Shown here: piece by piece, positions 23,537 through 36,423 of the stretch
Layout of the letters: every line of letters begins with the position of its first letter
Position numbering within the stretch: the first letter of the stretch is position 1
Assembly (NCBI GenBank): GCA_013399115.1
Contig: VXAA01003259.1
Coordinates: 1-64,000, forward strand
Length of the DNA: 64,000 nt
DNA from: Anseranas semipalmata
Taxonomy: Eukaryota > Chordata > Aves > Anseriformes > Anseranatidae
Direction of reading: 5' to 3'
The notes under the pieces: generated by a model
What the model was told of the DNA's origin: nothing
Seen by the model: only the letters and a program-made list of their open reading frames with translations
The model's database searches: none
Translations under genes and position numbers: made by a program

Positions 23537-26500
23537 TTCTAGGAGGTTGCTTACATATTGGGCCAGCAATGGCTTTTGGTCACAGCCATATCCTGTTTTA
23601 GCAGCCTTTGTAATCCTTGCCCTGCCTGTTTCTCTCCTCTCCTCCTCCTCCACTAGCCAGCCTCAACTCCAGAGAACATTGTCTAATGACATAAAACAGA
23701 GCAGTTGTGAATATTTACATAAAAGCACGATCTATCGTGGAACTAAAACAGTATGGACATTGGAAAGCCCAAGTACTTTACTTATATAGTAGTTTTCCTA
23801 TATCATGTTTCTCTAGTTCTTTCTTCTTTTTGTTAGCTTACAGGGACCAAGACATTTTTTCCTTTATTTTATTTTTTTTCCATCACATTGATCATCGTGG
23901 AGTGTGTTCAATAATAACAAAGAATAACAATGACATGGCAATGGTTTGTGACATAGTAGCACACAAGAAAGTTAAACCACGATAGCCTGAAAGAAGTGTC
24001 ATGGTTTTTAAAGATTACTGGTAGTCTCTTATTCAAGTCATTAGTTGATTAGAACCACCAGAATAAATGAATTACCAGATTTTGTATACTTCTTGGTGTT
24101 TCAGTAGATGTCTTATGACTTGCAGAAAACACATTTTTGCCTGAAGGTATTCAGTTCCATAAATAACCTATTAACCCACCGAGCATTCAGGCTGGGCCAA
24201 GGTGAAACATCCATATAACTCTTCATTTCTGAGAGCATGTCTTTCTTCCATTCTTCTTGGCTGTACTTCTAGTCCCAGATCTACTTTTTTTCAATCCAGT
24301 GACAAAGAGAAAAGCAAGCAAGGGTATTTTTTTATCTCTTCCATGAATTTCTATGAATTACCTTGCTATAATCTTATTTCTCCTTTATACAATAAACCGG
24401 CTGCTCTGATTCTGTTTGTGAGTACACATAATGTTAGGAAAAAAACCAGTATTCTCCAGACTCAGTTGTGGTCTCCCTGATTATGTTCTGATGGAGTTGG
24501 AGCATAGTTCAGACTCCCTCTTCTCTCACAAGGAGTTCTATGGGGGAAAAATCACCAAGAAAGATATTTTTGAAATTTGGCATGCTATTAGATGGATTTA
24601 GGTCCACAATGTTTCATAATATCAAGATTATCAGATCAGATTATATTGATAGATTATGAGGAAGGAGAGGTAAGCATGGTTTAACATAGTGAAACACCTC
24701 AGTCACCGGATGGAATAGCACTCAATGGACTCAGCATGATGTTGAAAGTTATTTTTTTCAGTGCAGCCTTAGTCTAAATAGGACCTCCCTGCTGCTATAA
24801 TCTGGCCACAGATTTTTCAAACAAGATGAAACACTATTCACTCCCGAATTTCACGTTTATTAAAAGATTTCATCTTCTCCTGTGTAATGTTTGCATCACA
24901 ACACAAATCATCAGCTTGCTTTGACCCTGACACCATTTTATAGGCTTAATAATAATAAATCTATGTCCTGAAATAGTTTCTGCAGATTACAGCAATCAAT
25001 CAAAATTCAGGGAGCCTTAAACCATTAATGTCATCGGCAATGATCCAGCACCCTGGGAATCCATCTAAATCAGCCATCATTACTGAAAATGCTCCTTAAG
25101 AGCCTTAAGATAAAGGTAGTATTTGGGAGCATAAATTGCAGTTCTATTTTTATCAGCCATTGAGGAATGATTTTCATAGCAATTTTTTTTTTTTTGTATC
25201 TGTTTTGATCAAGACAAAACCAGAACAATTCTTTCTTTTGCCTCATGCAGTTGTTTTGGTTATTATAATAGAAAAATAGAAGCCAATACATGGCAGATTG
25301 CTTTACTAGAGTGAAACTGAATTATTTGTTATGTAAAGGAGTTTCTGGACTTTTTGAAGGAAAAGAAAAGATCTGCCATCTTATGTTCTTAGTACATTTC
25401 AGACTGCAACATTCCTGGTTCAAGACAGTGCTCCTTAGGGAAGCTCTGCCCAGTTTATGGGACTACAGATATCTACAGGTTTGGTAATTTCACACTGTGA
25501 AGTTTATTGATATGGAGAAACAATGCAAGAGGACAAAGCAATTCCTTCACTGAGAGATAAATCTGCAGATCTTTGTCTTGGGATTTTCTGTAGCCATCTA
25601 TTAACAGACTACCTGAAGTCCATCAGGTAAAATCAATGGCAATAGTGAAATGTTGCAGAACTCAGATACTTTTCTCTTTTGTGGGTAAAATTCTATTTAC
25701 TTTGCAGTTTTTGTGTATTTTTTTAAATTAATTTTCTTTTACCTGCTTTAGTTGCCTTTATATGTGATTTTTATTTTATTTTATTTTATTTTATTTTATT
25801 TTATTTTATTTTATTTTATTTTATTTTATTTTATTTTATTTTTGCTTAGCTGTTTGGGTTGAAGCATGCAAGTAAAACAGAAGGGCCACATGTTTTGGAG
25901 TAGGGTCTTTTGAAAGCGTATGAACTATGTCCTACTGATTATCATGACTAATGTGCTCTGGCAGCTTGTTCCCACCCAGCTGTGAGCACAAAACACATCT
26001 CAATCACATCAGTGTAGCTACTGTGATCAGCATTGTCCTGAGAGCAGCCATCACATTATAAAGATCAGAGCTCTGTCACTAGTGGGGATAGTTTCAAGAT
26101 GCTGCTGAAGATTATGTCTGGCCTCCCAAATTTGCTAGAAGCTAGCAGATCCCCCAACAGCCTAAACCATAATGCAAGGTGCTGAAAAGCAACGGAGGCA
26201 GTTCAGCAGGCTCAATCTTCAGCAATCGCTATCTCAGCAGAGATTGAGCCAGATAGCTATAAAACATACTAGCAAACTCAAAGTCAGAGGAAGATTTTTT
26301 TTAAGTCATGTTGCTACAGATAGGAATCACCTAATTGGTATGTCTCTGTCAGAAGGCATCTCTGAAAAGGGAATGACCGTTTTTTTTTTTTTTTTTCAAT
26401 GGCCTTATTTATCCATCGGTGTAGCTACCATTCTGTTGTTCAAACCATTATTTTTTCCCAAAATAGAGCAAACATGAAGTTACTGCATGGATGATTTTGA

Positions 26501-27929
26501 ATCAATACCTAAAAGAAAATAACACAAAGCCCTGCCTTAGAAAGTGTGTTGTATGTTTCTCTGAAAAGCAGATTATTTTTGAGCTAATTCAAAGGAAATA
26601 GATCTACAGACAGGTTTTCAGCCTCCTATTTCATACTGAAAAGTGGACTGTGTAAGAGATTAACCTTCTCGTTCCCTACTTGTAAGAAGCACTCCAGTCT
26701 CACTTGGTGGTTCCTTGTTTTTGCAACTGCTATAATTCCCCGATAAGAGATTACCTGTGGTTCTGCACTTGAAATATGACATTGGCATTGTTCTCTGATA
26801 ACGGTTCAAACAATTCAGGTGTCTAGGGAAAAAGATTTCCACAGCTGACTCATTCCTAGTGAGAATTGTCTAAACCTTTCTCCCCGCCACCACAGAGGTC
26901 TATGAAATTTTGGTCCCACCAGAAGCATGCCGAGTTCCTTTACCTGAAGCTTGATTATATCCTGCAGAGTCTATGCAGCAGAGAAACAGGTGTAAGGGGA
27001 AAACAAACAGGCATTGTTATTTCTCATCTGTTCTGCGAGTTAATGCAAGAATAATCTATGAAAATCATAATCTAAGGAGCATGCAGCTAAATAACCTTCT
27101 CTTGTTCTCCCCTTAACCTTGTATTTCCTAAAATGATACACTTGACCTTTTACGTCTTTTAAATTTGATAGCAATATCTTTCAAAAACAGACAGGCAATT
27201 GTGACCTTGACAATGTCAAATAATTTTATCTACCATTAGATGCCAGTCCTTCTCATTTAACTGATTTGCATTCGGGACTGCAGCTCTCCCTGAGCTAGGT
27301 GGCTGTTAATGGGGCCTGCTGCTGTGGCTGGTGATGCAATGAGCTATAAATGCAACCTTTTATTTTAGCTTTTACTATGCAAGTAAAACCAGTTACTGTA
27401 AAAGCTGTTTGGGAAAATCAGTGATGAAGGCCACCAATTGAATTATGTGGCCCATCCTATGTCTGAACTTTGCTACAGAAATTGCAGTTAAAGACTCAGG
27501 GTGGGGACCAAAAAAACCCTCGGGCCAAGACTTCAGAGCTGGATAACTACTACTTTAATGGAGTAGAAGAACAAGCAACAAAGTTCTTATTAGGTTATTT
27601 CTGAGGAAGGTTTCCCAGACATAATGAACTGGGCTAACGAGGAAAAGCAGATGAGAAGGAGTCATATCATTTCCCGGGGTTCGTGAAATTTCCCAGTGCC
27701 ATGATTTTGGGGATGTTTTAGGCTCCATCTCTGCTGCTACCCATGTGGTAGGTAGGACAAATGCAGATTACTCTGGGTTCTTCCTCTTTTCCACTTCTGT
27801 TTGTCACACCTATCAGGCTTGCTTCAGTCTCTGTTCTATTGCTTTAACAAATGGTCATGAAATCAGTATGTGAAGTGACATTATGGTGTAGGAATGTGCC
27901 ATAACTGATCCCTGGACAATGATGAAAGA
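23537..27929. other. Intergenic DNA, no gene recognised
   Basis: No coding gene is recognised. Two stretches look less random and may be conserved non-coding DNA. One is 24890-25110, with homeodomain-type cores (CATTAATG, CAATCAATCA). The other is 27240-27370, with an octamer-like ATTTGCAT and GCTATAAATGC. Neither can be tested without alignment. Confidence 0.6.
25767..25843. repeat. (TTTTA)n microsatellite, ~15 copies
   Basis: An uninterrupted pentanucleotide run about 76 bases long. As A-rich TAAAA units on the minus strand it may derive from the tail of an old insertion, but no body is recognisable. Confidence 0.96.
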
Positions 27930-28207
27930 GAATCACAGGATCACAGAATGGTTGAGGTTAGCAGGGACCTCTGGAGGTCATCCAGTCCAACGACCCTGCT
28001 CAAGTAGGGACACCCAGAGCAGATTGCGCAGGACCATGTCCAGGTGGCTTTTAAAGATTTCCAAGGAGGAGACTCCACAACCTCTCTGGGCAACCTGTGC
28101 CAGTGCTCCGTCACCTTCACAGTAACAAAGTGCTTCCTGATGTTCAGAGGGAACCTCCCATGTTCCAGTTTGTGCCCATTGCCTCTTGTCCCCTCACTGG
28201 GCACAAT
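27930..28207 (-). mobile_element. CR1 LINE 3' fragment, minus strand
   Basis: The element's tail lies at the low coordinate (plus strand AATCACAGGATCACAGAATG). It is followed by the reverse complement of its 3' UTR (GGTCATCCAGTCCAACGACC) and of the end of ORF2. Read on the minus strand, the coding part shows GTRGNGHKLEHGRFPLNIRK and LPREVVESP, homologous to the end of the 11.6 kb copy. It contains frame-disrupting changes. Homology stops abruptly near 28207, the 5' truncation point. The first copy of a 146-bp duplication begins at the next base. Confidence 0.93.
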
Positions 28208-28353
28208 GTACCCTCTGCAGCAGCTGCTAAAGATGTGAGGTCTTGAGAGACTCGAAATAAAGAGTACAGTACTAAAATGGCACTGGGATACACAACCATT
28301 ATTCCTGCATACAAGTTCTAAGTCCTTCAAATCTGCTACAGTTGCAAGATAAA
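28208..28353. repeat. Copy 1 of a 146-bp dispersed duplication
   Basis: It starts GTACCCTCTGCAGCAGCTGC and ends TTGCAAGATAAA. It aligns with 29561-29706 over 146 positions with no gap and about 22 mismatches (roughly 85 percent identity). It directly abuts the truncated end of the CR1 at 27930-28207. The sequence class is unknown to me. Confidence 0.9.
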
Positions 28354-29560
28354 AACACCCAGGACCTGGGCAGTGACAGATCTCAGGGATATGCCAGATA
28401 ATGACCTAATCCTCAAATGAGGGTAAAACCAGCTTCTTTCTGAGTTGTGTTTTATCTTCAGCAGAACAAGCAAAGGTTAATGAACTACCTATATTCTCCA
28501 AACAGGTTTGGAAAGATTTAAATCCCTGGAACCTCTTGGGAAGAACATTTGGACTCTGAACAGCTAACTCTTGACACAGTATCCCTGCTCTCAAAGGAGT
28601 GTTATCTTATCAGAGAAAGCTGTTAATTTGCCCTGAGTTGTATTTCTATGCAATCTAAACAGGAAGAGAGTGTTTCAGATCTGGGATGTCTGGTGTGTGG
28701 ATTCCCTGTGCTTACCAGCGTTTAGTCTTTTGCTTAAACTTTGACCTACCTGTTCTGGAAATCTGAGGGTTTTGATCTGTGAACTCTCATCTTTCACTGA
28801 ACCTGCAAACTGAGGAATTGACATCAGCACAGCAAGGGAGAAAAGACCAGCAGGATCACCTGTGTGCACAGGATATTACATGGAATAGACAGTCCTTCTG
28901 GCAACTAACTCCATTCCAGAGATTCCTAACTCTCAGTCCTTTTGAGGAGCAGCCCAGATTCTGTCACGTTTCACTCTGGTGAAATTACATAAGAGAGATT
29001 TGTTATATCAGTAACTGTGTATACTACAGTACATAAATTAGACCACGATCTTACGGATCTACATCTGATCTTTACAAATATGTAAATGTATTCAATAGAG
29101 TTCATTGTATTTAGTTAAACATATGCATACAGTGCTGTAAGAGCAGAACCTTAATTACTGAATATGTTTAGTCCTGTTTCACATTCTTTCTGACTTATAC
29201 CATAAAGAAGGTATTAGCAAAAAACTTGCAATACTGTGACCTTCCTGGAAATTAATGAAGCCAAATGAGTATAGAAAGACCTGCCTTGAAAGTATGTATG
29301 TCTTCCTAAATAAATCAAACCTGATCTTTCTGAGTTTGGATTAGTTTAATCTCAGCAGATTTCAGTTTCCTAATTTCAAAGTTCCACAGCCCAACAGATT
29401 AAAAATCATTCTGTTGGTCCAGGCAGCTCTGTGGGGGAAGGGCCCAGATCTGCTGGTCCTAGCACCATTGAGCAACTATGCCATAAGGCATTCCTTCACT
29501 GTGAGTGCATGGCACAGCCCTGTGTCTACTGAAGGTTAACAAGCCCCTCAGGAATATCAA
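28354..29560. other. Intergenic spacer between duplication copies
   Basis: About 1.2 kb of AT-rich DNA with only short open frames. I recognise nothing in it. Confidence 0.6.
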
Positions 29561-29706
29561 GTACCCTCTGTAGGAGCTGCTAGAGATGTGAGGTCTTAAG
29601 AGACTTCAAACAAAGAGTACAGTTCTGAAATGGCACCGGGGTACACAATCATTATTCCTACCTACGGGCACTAGGCCCTTCAAATCTGCTACAGCTGCAA
29701 GCTAAA
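29561..29706. repeat. Copy 2 of a 146-bp dispersed duplication
   Basis: It starts GTACCCTCTGTAGGAGCTGC and ends CTGCAAGCTAAA. It has the same length and orientation as copy 1. It is followed 27 bases later by a 19-base A-run (29734-29752), which would fit a retroposed copy. No CR1 lies at its left edge. Confidence 0.9.
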
Positions 29707-29733
29707 GCAAATTTGTAGGGTGTGTTGAAGAGG

Positions 29734-29752
29734 AAAAAAAAAAAAAAAAAAA
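29734..29752. repeat. Poly(A) run of 19
   Basis: A homopolymer run shortly after duplication copy 2. It may be a retroposition tail or chance. Confidence 0.9.
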
Positions 29753-32700
29753 GGAAAGTGGGCAAAAAGATAAGAGTAGTCATGCAAATATGTGCATAGA
29801 AAAATTCTTCAGAACTCCTTGATGCTTCTCTGCTCCTAACCTGAAAACAGAAATCTCTTCCTCAGGGAGCTGATAATCCCAACACCTGGCTCAATCCCTC
29901 TGAATATTTCCTTACTGGATGAGGACCAGAGAGAAAAAGAAGTACGTGAAGGCAGGCTGGTGACTTGAGAGAGAGCAGTACTTACACTAGTAGTTTTACT
30001 GATAAAATAACTTAAAGACTCTTACTGCTTATGAAGTTATTTCTGAAGCTGAAGATGGAGGGAAGGATTACTATTTTAATTATCGTTCTGCTGAACATCT
30101 GAGAGGGGCATTTAACAACCTCCACGCTGTCCAGGAGGAACTGTTGGTTGTCCCTGGATTTTCAGGAGATTAGGCAAGCTATCTGGAGTCTGATATTCTA
30201 GAGAAGGAAGGAGGGGAGTTAAGTACAGTAACAAACAGTAGGAATAAATTTCTTCCTTTCCAGAAAATATAAATCAGATCTTGCATTAAAGATTGTTGAA
30301 AATATCTCTCACTCATCCTTTTCTGTGTATGTGTGCTGTCATTCTCATGGGGTTGAGGTGGAAACTGGGTAGGTGAAGAGAAAGTTAAGACTACAAGACA
30401 GTGTTGTCTCTACAGTTGTAGAGTAATGGTCCACAGTCAGAAAATATTTCAAGCATTTAAACTTGATGCTGTGACGAGGATCAGTGTACCCAAGAACTAA
30501 TGACGCCTAAAGAACAGATTGGCCATAACAGAGAAGCAACTTTCTTCATCTCTTTTTTTACCCACATTATTCTTGATATAATGGGAAGCAAACTCAAAGA
30601 GTCACTGCTCTGAAGTGTCTAACATAATTTCTTAGTCACACAGTTTGAAATGTGAAGTTTTTTCCTCCTTCAAGATGAAATATCAAGTGGAAGCATTGTC
30701 TATATTGTGGATGATGAATTCTGAGTGCAGTGAGGGAGCAGAGAGCTGATAACTGTACACTGGAGGTTTTCTGAAAACTAGCTGTGGTTTTGAGTCACTA
30801 ATTGTACAGCAACCTTGTGCTTGGCCTGACATTATGCATAGCTATTAGCAGAGATGTAACAGAGAAATATATCCCATTCAGTGTTTCATCGTTTAGGGCT
30901 TGCCAACTGTTGTGTAATTCCCAGTGGTGATAAATGTTTTTGAATCCCAAGAAGTCAACAGGATCAGAAGGTGCTCAGCACTGCTCCTCTGGGGAGACTG
31001 AGCCAGCGGGCTCATTGCAGATCAAGTCCCAAAACAGCGCAGGTAGGGAAGAGCATATCTGCTGGTGGGCAGAGGTTGAAAGGTCTGTAATCCCCTGATC
31101 AACATCAGCCCAGGCAGGCTCATTTGCAGTCCTGGGATAACGTACCAGTTTGGCCTGGAAAAGAAGTGCCAACTAGAAGTCTCATCCATCTATGGTTGTC
31201 CTGCAAATGTCAGCTACAAAACAGCAGGTTTCTATGCTTTCCTGCACTGCAGTAGTACAGAGGCTGTTGTGCTTTGTTGGTTGTTTATGGATATGGCTGA
31301 GTGCAGGGCTAGAAACCCCACTGGGGAGAGCAAAGAGTAAGCAGCTTTTGTACCACACGTACACCACAGCTATGGCAACATTCACAGCTATTTGGGAGCA
31401 TGCCTTGATTTTTTTTTTGGCTGGGCAGAAAGAACAATCCTCAGCACAAGCTTATCCTTTCATTTTGAACTCAGTTCCTGCTTCCTCAGAGATCCTGTCT
31501 CAGTAGGCTAAAAAGCATCATTTTTCACTCATGTTAGCTCAAGCAATGCACTTCATGCAGCTCAAAAACTATGTTAGGCTTTAGGCTAATACACTCAACA
31601 ACTTGTTAGCTGCCCATACTTGGCCTGGAGAAGGAGTCTAGGCTACAGTGCGCCAATGCACCTTCAAACTTTGCACTGCTCTTCACATAATATATATAAT
31701 AACAGGAAACCACATGGGCATAATTGGATTCCAAACAGAGATATCCATCACTGACATGTATGCACATAGATACACATATAGCTTCACTATCTAACTTTTC
31801 TAGCAGGTTTGCAGTGGCTTTCACAATAGTGAAATGAAAGCCCACTCAAAAACTACTGGTTAGTTAGAGAGAGACTCAACATGTTGTAAGTTGTATCTAT
31901 TTCTTTATTGTACTGTGCTTTTCAACCATCCTAAGTTAACTTAGCTGCACCTTTTGTACTCCTAGAGATGGATCAAAGAGTCATGATAAAAGACATCTTT
32001 TCTGGATCCCTGACTTACGGTGAATGAAACTTAGCTGACTGAATAGTCAAACTAAATAGGAATAATATTTGTTTTACTTGAATAAGTTTGTACAAGAAAC
32101 ACATTTTCCTATTGTTCCAAATGTATGTGGCAGCTTGATACGGGTAAATGGATGCAGAGTTTGTCTTCCTGGGAGCTGATTTCGAACCCAGACTGAGAAC
32201 TAAGCCTCAGCTTTTTCATGGGTTTAGATTCAGTTCAAGAAAGAGCTGAGGACATATTGGACTGTTACCGATTCAGACCCAGAGTTTCTAAACATACAGG
32301 TGAATTGGGGTATTGTTACTGCTGTAAGCCCATCCCAAGCATACAGCATGATCCAGATTTTCTTCAACCCAAAGCCTTCTGTCAGATGATGATGTTTGTT
32401 GCTGCAGTGGTTCAGTTTCTGTTTGAAGTAAACAGCATTAATAACACAATATTAAAACTAAGAAAACAATTTCTTAGTCCACACTGGAATAATATCACAT
32501 GTTTACAGGGCAGTTCCTCAGCCATGCCCCATGAAGCATTCTCTTCTGTAGGAGAGATTCTTCTGCTCTGGCCCATTGGGGTCTTCTACCTCTGCTGCAT
32601 TCCTTACACTCGTGCTTACATGAACTCTTCCTCCACCACCAGAGAATCTTCTTGAATGCTTTCTTTGAAAATCTAACCAAAAAACATCCAGAGCGAAGAC

Positions 32701-34140
32701 TCTCCCAGTCTTTCCTATTACTCATAGCTTTAAAATATCTAAGCAGTTTATTTTAAGCCACTCCTTGGTCTAATTCTGTGTCTCTAATCAAATTATCCTG
32801 CTGTTAGCTATTCCATCAGTAATCCTCACAAAATTGTTTCTTAGCTAAGCTGATTTGTAACAAATTCTCCTCTACAGGCTCAATTCTGGGGCCAGAGCTC
32901 TTGGTCCCTCCGCCCTGACCCTGAGCTTTTAAAGTCTTGAATATTTCCTCTTGGGGTTGTTTTGCCTTGAAGTAGACAAGACAAGGTGATGCTACACTGC
33001 TGAACAGCTCCACAAGCAAAGCCGGCTTCACGTGACTTCAAAGTCCATTTGCAACAGTCCTTGGCTTTCTCCTATACCACAGAGATCATTAGAAAGGTCT
33101 CCACTGAGCCAAGGTAACCCACCAGATGGGATACAGTTTTTTTGCTACCTCAGTGGCAAGCCATAGCTTTCTTCTTTTATGAAAGTAAATGAAATATAAA
33201 TAATGTTCATGTTGTTTGGTGGGAGAAAACTCAAGGGGAAGGGAGATCAATCTTCTGCTCACTAGAATGTCTAATTGCTAACAAGCTTCTGTCTCTGAGT
33301 CAGTTTAAGAATAAAAAGCATCTTTTTCACAACGTAGTGGAGTACTCTCACCATGATGCTAATAGATACTTGGAACAGGACTTTTTCAAGCAAGAACTCT
33401 TGTTAGTGCCATTAAAGTAGATAAATAGTGCCTATTAGGGTATATAAATAATTAAATGCATGCCTGAGTAGGCTCTTGAACCCTGTTCTCCTATAACCCT
33501 GGTGAGAGATCTAGCCACTGGGCCATCATATCCCTCCTAATTGCCTGTGCTTGCTCTGGGCCTGTGAATGTTTAATAACTTCTGTAAAGGTGAATAACTC
33601 CCACAGAAGAGACTGGTATTTATGCATTCTGGTGGTGATATTGGTTGCTGAACTTATTGTGTGGTTATAATATTACAATGCTCTTTCAGAAGTGTAGTGC
33701 CATTGGTCATTTCTCCTAGATGATAAAAGTAGATGCTCGATGATTATGGAGCCTATGGAAGTTGCTGTCATTAACATTCAGAGCTTTTTTCTTTTGTGTG
33801 TTTATAATTTTTCACTTATCATTTTGTGTAGATTGAGTGTTGTCTCATGCCCTTCTTCCTCGCCTCAAAGAAGCTGGTTGCAGAAAGCTAAGAGAGAAGG
33901 CTTTGCTGAAACAGAAAAAGAAGAAATGTGACCAATTGCAATGACAAGCTTGCACTGGGTAACTTAGTACACACTCAGATAAATTCCTGCTTGCCTAATA
34001 CACTGCATTGGTCAGTTGTAGTACTCAAATGGCCACAAGAAAAGAGAGGAAAAAAGGAAAAAGAAAGAATCTGAGGAGAGGAGAACCCACCTAAAAAAGC
34101 TTCCACAAAAAGCTGGAAGAAAAATGTCTTGATTTGAAAG
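29753..34140. other. Intergenic DNA, no gene recognised
   Basis: About 4.4 kb without a recognisable gene. The longest open frame (32218-32655, plus, 145 codons) has no familiar domain and no supporting splice or promoter context. I regard it as chance. Confidence 0.6.
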
Positions 34141-34328
<188 letters not shown>

Positions 34329-36378
34329 AATGTTTCATTGTTTGGAAATAAAGAGATTATATTTTACTAGTACTTGTTCAAGTAATGCAGAATGACAAAA
34401 TAGACAAATGACAGCAGGTAATACAAATTTTGAAATGCATCAGGTGGAAATGTAATGACTTACCTATGCTAATTCAGGGATGAACAGGGTGAATCTGGCA
34501 TGATCCTAGGGATTTTGTATTCTTCTTTCCACTCCAAGACAAAACTTACCCTTATGGCTGAACACTGGCTAATAATGAAAAAAAAAAAAAATCCTCATTT
34601 TCCATCCATCCAGAATTCTCTCCAAAATGGAAAGGAAGAGGGAGCCTCTTTAAGTGACTGGAAATTAGAAGGACTCAATGATCAGGAAAATATTTCTAAC
34701 AATGTGAATGTTATTTTCATGCAACATGAGTTCTGAATATATGTGCAGGCAATTACCCAATCTATTATAGGCCACTGCATATTGGATGGCAGCTACCAAA
34801 CTCTTGGCTTCAACATGTTTGGATAGAACACTACCTTAATTCTTCTTCCCCTTTCTGTTAATGGGAAGAACAGCAGCTGGGACGAACATTTGCTGCAGGT
34901 AGAGTGTAGACTGCATTAAGGATCAAACATTTAAGCAGAACATTTCAACAGGGATGCAGAACCCATTTAGATTTCAGCTGTGAACATGTTTAATCTTGTT
35001 TAAAACTGAGCCTCTTAGAATGCCTCTGCAAAAGCTGAGAAATACTAGAAATTAAGTTTCTGTTTACTTTTGAAGCAAAATATCATAAGAACACAGTAAG
35101 AATATCCCCTTATTTGTTTGTGTTGACAAATACTTGGTGTAATTTTAGTACACGTAGCTATGGTACTGTTCACCCCAAAGTTTAAATGTGAGTCTTACAT
35201 CCTCTTGTGGAGATGGAATTCTGCCAGATTGTCTAAAACTTTTATTAGATTAGTCATGAGCTCCTGGACAATTAAAAAACAAAAAAGTAATATACGTGAG
35301 ACGTGAGTTAGAATCAAAATTCTGGAAAAAAGTCAAAGCAGAACAACAACCCACATTTTTGAAAGCAGAAGACTAAATAAGGATGTGGAGCTGAGCATTA
35401 CAGCTGAAGCTTTAATACCCAAATCCTTAACAAATTCAGAATTCAGATCTGAATTATTTCAATAACATTTTTTAGATGCTCTTCTAGTTCCCTTAATAAT
35501 AGATTCCTTGGTTTATCATTGCTTCCATTCTCAAAAAGCACAGAAAAGCACAATATAAAAACACAGGGAAGGCTGTGTATATATTGAATCAGTGGTTAAC
35601 GTGTCTTAATACCTATCTGCAGCTATGACCAGTAACAGATTATTTGAAAAATGAGTATAAATATAGTGTACATTTGCCTTGACTGTACTTCAGCTTCCAG
35701 CTAGCCACAGTTTAAGGATTTCACTGCCTGGCAGTTGTAGCAACATTTTTTTGCTCAGTAGTCCTGATGGATTTGACTGTCATGAATTTGTCTAATCAAT
35801 CACTGGTATTCACAATTCCCTGGGTCAAAGAATTTCACAGTTCAGCTATGTATTCGTATTCATTTGTTTTAAATCAACCACCTGTTAAGACGGTTTGATG
35901 TCCACAGGCCTTGTGTTTTGAGAAGCAGTCACTGAATGTTCTGTTTGCCTTCTCTGTTTTCCAGAAGCAGTTGTACTTCTGTCACACCTCCTCATGAGAC
36001 TCTTCACCAGACTAAAGCATCCCGGTCAAGCTAATCTCCCCACTCAGTGAAGCCAGTCCACACCTTCAGCTGCCTTTGCCAACCTATTTTGGTACCTTTG
36101 CTAGTTTTATTATCCGCTTTTCGAGATGAGGGAGACCACAACCATATGCAGTCTAAGATTTCCACTACCTTTGAAACAACTGAGTTGCTTATCAATTTCT
36201 GAACTGATCTTCTTTGGGTTGGGTACTATATAAGGACTTTCTCACAGATTATTGTGTGATAAGCAACAGACTGAGGTGTGAATCTCCACTGCCAACACGA
36301 AAGAACAGGTAGGTACAGGACTTCTGTGCTGTGGCAGTAACAATTACTTAGTGACTTGTCCTATATGTCTGTCTACAA

Positions 36379-36423
36379 TAATAAAAAAAAGAAAAAGAAA
36401 AAAAAGAAAAAAAAAAGAAAAAA
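36379..36423. repeat. A-rich (GAAAAA)-type low-complexity stretch
   Basis: Purine-only run of A5-A8 blocks separated by G. It gives a KKRKRKK-type plus-strand frame that is not a gene. Confidence 0.9.

Noticed and set aside
32218..32655. 145-codon plus-strand open frame with hydrophobic stretches
   Set aside because: No recognisable domain, no start context or splice support, and length within what chance gives in 64 kb. Not listed as a gene.
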